Assembly: GCA_903824575.1 (NCBI GenBank)
Contig: CAIJXJ010000156.1
Span: forward strand, 1 to 41,130
Direction: 5' to 3'
From: an uncultured Methylobacillus sp.
GTDB lineage: Bacteria > Pseudomonadota > Gammaproteobacteria > Burkholderiales > Methylophilaceae
DNA length: 41,130 bases
The notes beneath the pieces are model-generated. The model ran no database searches, had not been told where the DNA came from, and was given only the letters and a program-made list of their open reading frames with translations. This document shows, piece after piece, positions 37,702 through 41,130 of the stretch. The position numbers were made by a program, and so were the translations under genes. Each line of letters begins with the position of its first letter. Positions within the stretch are counted from its first letter, which is position 1.

Positions 37702-40422
37702 TTAAAACTCTTCCCATTCCTTGTCGTTGGAGAGCTTTGCTGCCTGTGCCCTTGGACGTGCCGGCTGATTTCTGGGAGTGGCGACTGCCCGACTGGTTGA
37801 TAGACGTGGTGCGGCGATGCGAGGTATACCACTGGGGCCTGCAGTCAGCTTGAAGATGCCGACCGACTCCATCAGCGATTGTGCCTGCTCCTCCATCGAT
37901 TCGGCAGCAGCAGCAGCCTCTTCTACCAATGCGGCATTCTGCTGGGTGACTTCATCCATCTGTGTCACGGCCTGGTTGACCTGGTCGATGCCGGAACTCT
38001 GTTCGACGGAAGCTGCGGTGATTTCAGCCATGATGTCGGTCACGCGCTTGACCGAGGATACGATCTCTTCCATGGTCTTGCCGGCTTCTTCCACCAGTCG
38101 GGTGCCGCCCTCGACCTTGTCAACAGAGTCCGAGATCAATTGCTTTATTTCCTTGGCGGCAGCGGCTGAGCGCTGTGCCAGGTTGCGCACTTCGCCTGCT
38201 ACCACGGCAAAACCACGACCTTGTTCACCGGCGCGAGCGGCTTCCACCGCTGCATTCAAGGCCAGGATGTTGGTCTGAAAAGCAATGCCGTCGATGACGG
38301 AGATGATATCGACGATCTTGCGTGAGGACTCGTTGATGGCACTCATGGTGTTGACCACTTCGCCGACCACCGCTCCACCCTTGACTGCAACGCCGGAGGC
38401 TGCTGCCGCCATTTGGTTAGCCTGCTTGGCATTCTCTGCATTCTGCTTCACGGTTGAGGCGAGTTGTTCCATGCTGGATGCGGTTTCCTCCAGGCTGGAG
38501 GCCTGTTCTTCGGTGCGCTGCGACAGGTCGGTGTTGCCGGCGGCAATTTCCTTGGCCGCGGTATTGATCGATTCGGTTGCACTCTTGATCTGTTCGATCA
38601 GGCTGCGCAGGTTTTCCACCGTGGCGTTGGAGTCATCCTTCAACTGGCCAAAGGTGCCGAAGTATTCGTTGGAAATGGTTTCAGTGAGGTCGCCACGCGA
38701 CAGGGCGCCCAGCACACGTACGACTTCGTTGAGGCCGACATCGCTGGTTTCCAGCAACTTGTTCATGCCTTCCGACAGGGACTTGAAGAAGCCTTCCTTG
38801 CCGGCCATGTTGATGCGATTGCTGAAGTCGCCCATGACGGCGGCCTCTACCAGATTGGCGACATCGGCTTCGACAGCGACTTCGTTGGTGCGGTCGTTCC
38901 ATTCCACCACGGCGCCTAGGCGCTCTCCGGTGTCCGACATCACCGGATTGGCGGACAGCGCGAAGGTGCGACCGCCGACCAGGATCTGGGTCTTGTAGTT
39001 GGTACTGAAGGTGGCCAGCATACTGCGCTGATGCGCGGGGTTCTTGTGGAACTGGTCAATGTTAGCGCCCATCAGCTTGGCGGCGTTGAAGCTTGGCAAC
39101 ACACGGCGCAGGTCAGCCTCTGCGTTCTGCATCATGGCCTGTACCGACTTGTTCATGTAGATAATGTTGAGATCATTGTCAGCAATCATGACATTGGTCG
39201 CCACATTGTCGAGCGCGATCTTGACGCGCAGGTTTTCATTCGCCATGCGCGTAATACGCTCCTCGGTCACCAGTTTCTCGGTGATGTCATCCCACTCGAC
39301 AACACTGCCCAGACGGACGCCACTGCTGTTGATGACCGGGTTTGCGACCAGAGAGAAGGTGTGTCCCGCGATCACGATCTGTGTGCGATGGGTGCTGTTG
39401 AAGTTGGCTAAAACGCCCTTCTGGTGAGCCGGGTTCTGGTGGAACTGGTCGATATTGCTGCCTATCATTTTGGCTGAATCAAAGCTCGGGAATACTGTGC
39501 GCAGATCGGTTTCGGCATTTTTCATCATGCGGGTGACAGAAGCATTTGCGTAGATGATGTTGCGGTCCGGGTCGGCGATCATCACGTTGGTCGACACATT
39601 GTCGAGTGCCACTTGTATACGGAGCGCTTCCTCGGCAGATTTCCTCGCATCGTTCATGTCGAAGCCGAGCTTGATCTGCATTGATTTCAGTGCCTGAATC
39701 AAAGCGCCAGTTTCATCATCAAGACCGGTGTCGATATGCACCTGCATGTTTCCCCCCGCCATGGCGTTGAGGTAAGTCGTCGCGCGTTTGACCGGTTCAA
39801 CCAGACCGCGCGCCAGCAGGGTGCCACCAACGAGGGTTGCTAAAATACCGGCAGCGGCAATGATCAGTTCCAATCTTGAATTCTCAGCACCAAGTACCAG
39901 CAGTGCCACCAGTGCCAGCAGAGGAAGTGCCAGAGTGAAGTAAATCTTTTTCTGGATTGATAGATTCTTGATCATTTTTAAGGATTGCAAAATTTTTCCG
40001 GGTTTGGAAGCATGGCCCTCATTGATTTGACGATAGAGCGTGCTGGCTGCCTCGATTTGCGCGCGCGTAGGCTTGGAGCGGACTGACATGTAGCCCACGA
40101 TTTGGTTGCCTTCACGGATCGGTGCCACGTTAGCCTCTACCCAGTAGAAATCGCCGTTCTTGCATCGATTTTTGACAATGCCGTTCCACGGCTTGCCGGC
40201 ATTGACCGTGTCCCATAGATCCTGGAAAGCAGCGGCCGGCATGTCCGGATGACGCACAATGTTGTGATTAATGCCGATCAGCTCAGGCTCGGTAAAGCCA
40301 CTGATTTCGAGGAAATCCCGGTTGACATAGGTGATGTTGCCGCGGCTGTCGGTCTTGGAGACGATGGAGGTTGAATCCGTCAACTGGTGCTCGACATTGC
40401 TCACCGGCATATTGATTTTCAT
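37702..40422 (-). CDS. Methyl-accepting chemotaxis protein with Aer-type PAS and two tandem PAS domains
   Basis: 906 residues. An Aer-like PAS (about 15-120; [25 protein letters not shown]) comes first, so it probably binds FAD and senses redox or energy state from the cytoplasm. Two membrane segments (about 160-178, 186-205) and a HAMP (206-260) follow. Residues 268-398 and 399-529 are a tandem duplication of one PAS module. The signalling domain has the tip [21 protein letters not shown] basic Pro/Ala linker ends in EWEEF, resembling the NWETF tether that binds CheR and CheB in enteric receptors. It lies between cheW and cheR, so it is likely the main receptor of this array. Confidence 0.94.
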   Translation of the reverse strand: MKINMPVSNVEHQLTDSTSIVSKTDSRGNITYVNRDFLEISGFTEPELIGINHNIVRHPDMPAAAFQDLWDTVNAGKPWNGIVKNRCKNGDFYWVEANVAPIREGNQIVGYMSVRSKPTRAQIEAASTLYRQINEGHASKPGKILQSLKMIKNLSIQKKIYFTLALPLLALVALLVLGAENSRLELIIAAAGILATLVGGTLLARGLVEPVKRATTYLNAMAGGNMQVHIDTGLDDETGALIQALKSMQIKLGFDMNDARKSAEEALRIQVALDNVSTNVMIADPDRNIIYANASVTRMMKNAETDLRTVFPSFDSAKMIGSNIDQFHQNPAHQKGVLANFNSTHRTQIVIAGHTFSLVANPVINSSGVRLGSVVEWDDITEKLVTEERITRMANENLRVKIALDNVATNVMIADNDLNIIYMNKSVQAMMQNAEADLRRVLPSFNAAKLMGANIDQFHKNPAHQRSMLATFSTNYKTQILVGGRTFALSANPVMSDTGERLGAVVEWNDRTNEVAVEADVANLVEAAVMGDFSNRINMAGKEGFFKSLSEGMNKLLETSDVGLNEVVRVLGALSRGDLTETISNEYFGTFGQLKDDSNATVENLRSLIEQIKSATESINTAAKEIAAGNTDLSQRTEEQASSLEETASSMEQLASTVKQNAENAKQANQMAAAASGVAVKGGAVVGEVVNTMSAINESSRKIVDIISVIDGIAFQTNILALNAAVEAARAGEQGRGFAVVAGEVRNLAQRSAAAAKEIKQLISDSVDKVEGGTRLVEEAGKTMEEIVSSVKRVTDIMAEITAASVEQSSGIDQVNQAVTQMDEVTQQNAALVEEAAAAAESMEEQAQSLMESVGIFKLTAGPSGIPRIAAPRLSTSRAVATPRNQPARPRAQAAKLSNDKEWEEF
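38836..39621 (-). repeat. Tandem duplication of a PAS module inside the receptor gene
   Basis: Two units of 393 bases (131 residues) in direct order. Both begin VALDNV/IALDNV, share [22 protein letters not shown], and end at VVEW.D. The DNA is also similar, for example around 39038 and 39431. This points to internal duplication and later divergence. Confidence 0.85.
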
Positions 40423-40440
40423 GATTGGAAACTCCTTCTT

Positions 40441-40938
40441 TTAATCTGCCACTGTCTCGATCAAGGCCATTTCCTGGCTGGTCATCAAGCGTTCTATGTC
40501 CACCAGAATCAGCATGCGATTTTCCACTGTGCCGAGTCCGACCAGATACTTGGTATCAATCGTCGCAACCAGATCAGGGACGGCGCGGATTTGTCCGGCG
40601 CTCAATGCGATTACGTCCGACACCCCGTCCACCACGATGCCCATGATGCGACCCGACAGGTTGAGGATGATGACCACAGTGAATTCGTTATACTCAACAT
40701 TGCCCAGGTTGAAGCGCACGCGCAGGTCAACGATGGGGGCAATAGTGCCACGGAGGTTAATCACACCCTTGATGAAGTCCGGCGTGTTAGCGATCTTGGT
40801 GACTGCGTCGTAACCTCTAATTTCTTGTACCTTGAGGATTTCAATGCCGTATTCCTCACTGCCCAGAACGAAGGTGAGATATTCTCCTACCGAGGCATCG
40901 CTAGCCAGTTCCGACAGGTCTGATCTGTTTACATTCAT
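40441..40938 (-). CDS. cheW: Chemotaxis coupling protein CheW
   Basis: 165 residues. Typical Che[44 protein letters not shown], and [12 protein letters not shown]. It links receptors to CheA in the signalling array. Start ATG is 2 bases after the cheA stop, and the receptor gene begins 18 bases after its own stop, so all are in one operon. Confidence 0.96.
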   Translation of the reverse strand: MNVNRSDLSELASDASVGEYLTFVLGSEEYGIEILKVQEIRGYDAVTKIANTPDFIKGVINLRGTIAPIVDLRVRFNLGNVEYNEFTVVIILNLSGRIMGIVVDGVSDVIALSAGQIRAVPDLVATIDTKYLVGLGTVENRMLILVDIERLMTSQEMALIETVAD

Positions 40939-40963
40939 AATTATTGCCCCATTTTAATCAGCA
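40901..40963. repeat. Left arm of a 63-bp perfect inverted repeat (cheW start / cheA end)
   Basis: Bases 40901-40963 are the exact reverse complement of 41068-41130. The pairing stops at 40964/41067. The arms are separated by 104 bases of cheA. The right arm ends at the window edge, so the true arm may be longer. Confidence 0.97.
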
Positions 40964-41072
40964 TCGCCACGTCCAGGATCAGGGCAACAGTGCCGTCTCC
41001 CATGATGGTGGCACCGGAGACGCCGACAATCTTTCGGAAATTGGTTTCCAGGCTCTTGATGACCACTTGCTG
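40941..41072 (-). CDS. cheA: C-terminal end of chemotaxis histidine kinase CheA (partial)
   Basis: The last 43 codons are readable on the minus strand: [20 protein letters not shown], then [15 protein letters not shown] and AMLIKMGQ, followed by TAA. This is the conserved end of the CheA CheW-like (P5) domain. Upstream of QQ the reading frame runs into a non-homologous inverted copy of the cheA/cheW junction and meets a stop, so the rest of cheA is not in the window. The break is best read as a chimeric sequence end, not as a truncated gene. Confidence 0.88.
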   Translation of the reverse strand, partial: QQVVIKSLETNFRKIVGVSGATIMGDGTVALILDVAMLIKMGQ

Positions 41073-41130
41073 ATTAAAATGGGGCAATAATTATGAATGT
41101 AAACAGATCAGACCTGTCGGAACTGGCTAG
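41068..41130. repeat. Right arm of the 63-bp inverted repeat
   Basis: Reverse complement of 40901-40963. It joins cheA at TGCTG, bases shared by the CheA Gln-Gln codons and the inverted segment, a short microhomology typical of foldback chimeras. Confidence 0.97.
41093..41130 (+). other. Partial inverted copy of the cheW 5' end
   Basis: ATG AAT GTA AAC... encodes [12 protein letters not shown], identical to the CheW N-terminus of the minus-strand gene, now on the plus strand and cut by the window end. I regard it as part of the foldback, not as a second cheW. Confidence 0.75.

Noticed and set aside
40941-41072. A truncated, inactivated cheA gene
   Set aside because: The break coincides exactly with the inverted repeat, so it is better explained by a chimeric sequence end.

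Overview
The window reads as a betaproteobacterial chromosome segment. The order hfq-hflX-hflK-hflC-DUF2065-hisZ-purA, the mtaD-ubiG-phosphatase block and the ppiD type all fit that class, and a Nitrosomonadales-like lineage (the order holding iron oxidisers and methylotrophs) is a reasonable guess. The sequence alone does not fix the genus. Coding density is high, no stretch over 300 bases lacks a gene, and I saw no tRNA, rRNA, CRISPR array, insertion sequence or phage gene. The right edge looks like a sequence end with an inverted foldback.

Positions 1-7893 (+) hold an electron-transfer locus: a very large secreted multiheme cytochrome c (cut by the window start, at least 21 heme motifs visible), a large outer-membrane beta-barrel protein with periplasmic domains, a ccmF-ccmH-ccmI heme-ligation set without ccmG, and a small triheme periplasmic cytochrome. 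Together they look like a porin-cytochrome conduit carrying its own cytochrome maturation genes. Positions 7908-10235 (-) hold a secreted HExxH protein, a Sel1-repeat protein and an HDOD protein.

Positions 10381-18050 form a cyanophycin locus: a DUF1854 protein and an unusual ABC exporter on the minus strand, divergent from two tandem cyanophycin synthetases. The first synthetase has lost the Mur-ligase P-loop and C-terminal domain; the second is complete. Positions 18176-24289 hold the conserved hfq to purA block.

Joined to purA by 2 bases is a four-gene set (24292-27492): a DmrB-type dihydromethanopterin reductase, a dihydropteroate-synthase-like protein, a DUF447 protein and the methanofuran enzyme MfnB. 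This implies tetrahydromethanopterin- and methanofuran-type C1 metabolism, usually formaldehyde oxidation. An OmpA-like porin with a clear terminator follows. Next is the block mtaD-like deaminase, ubiG, a Gph/MupP-type phosphatase and a leucine-rich-repeat protein kinase (28772-32796), then ppiD (33010-34905).

Positions 34934-41072 (-) are a chemotaxis operon transcribed cheA (only its end), cheW, an energy-sensing type receptor with three PAS domains and a CheR/CheB tether, cheR, cheD and cheB. A 57-bp tandem repeat with covarying hairpins lies between the receptor and cheR. The last 63 bases are an exact inverted copy of the cheA/cheW junction, most likely a sequencing or assembly chimera.
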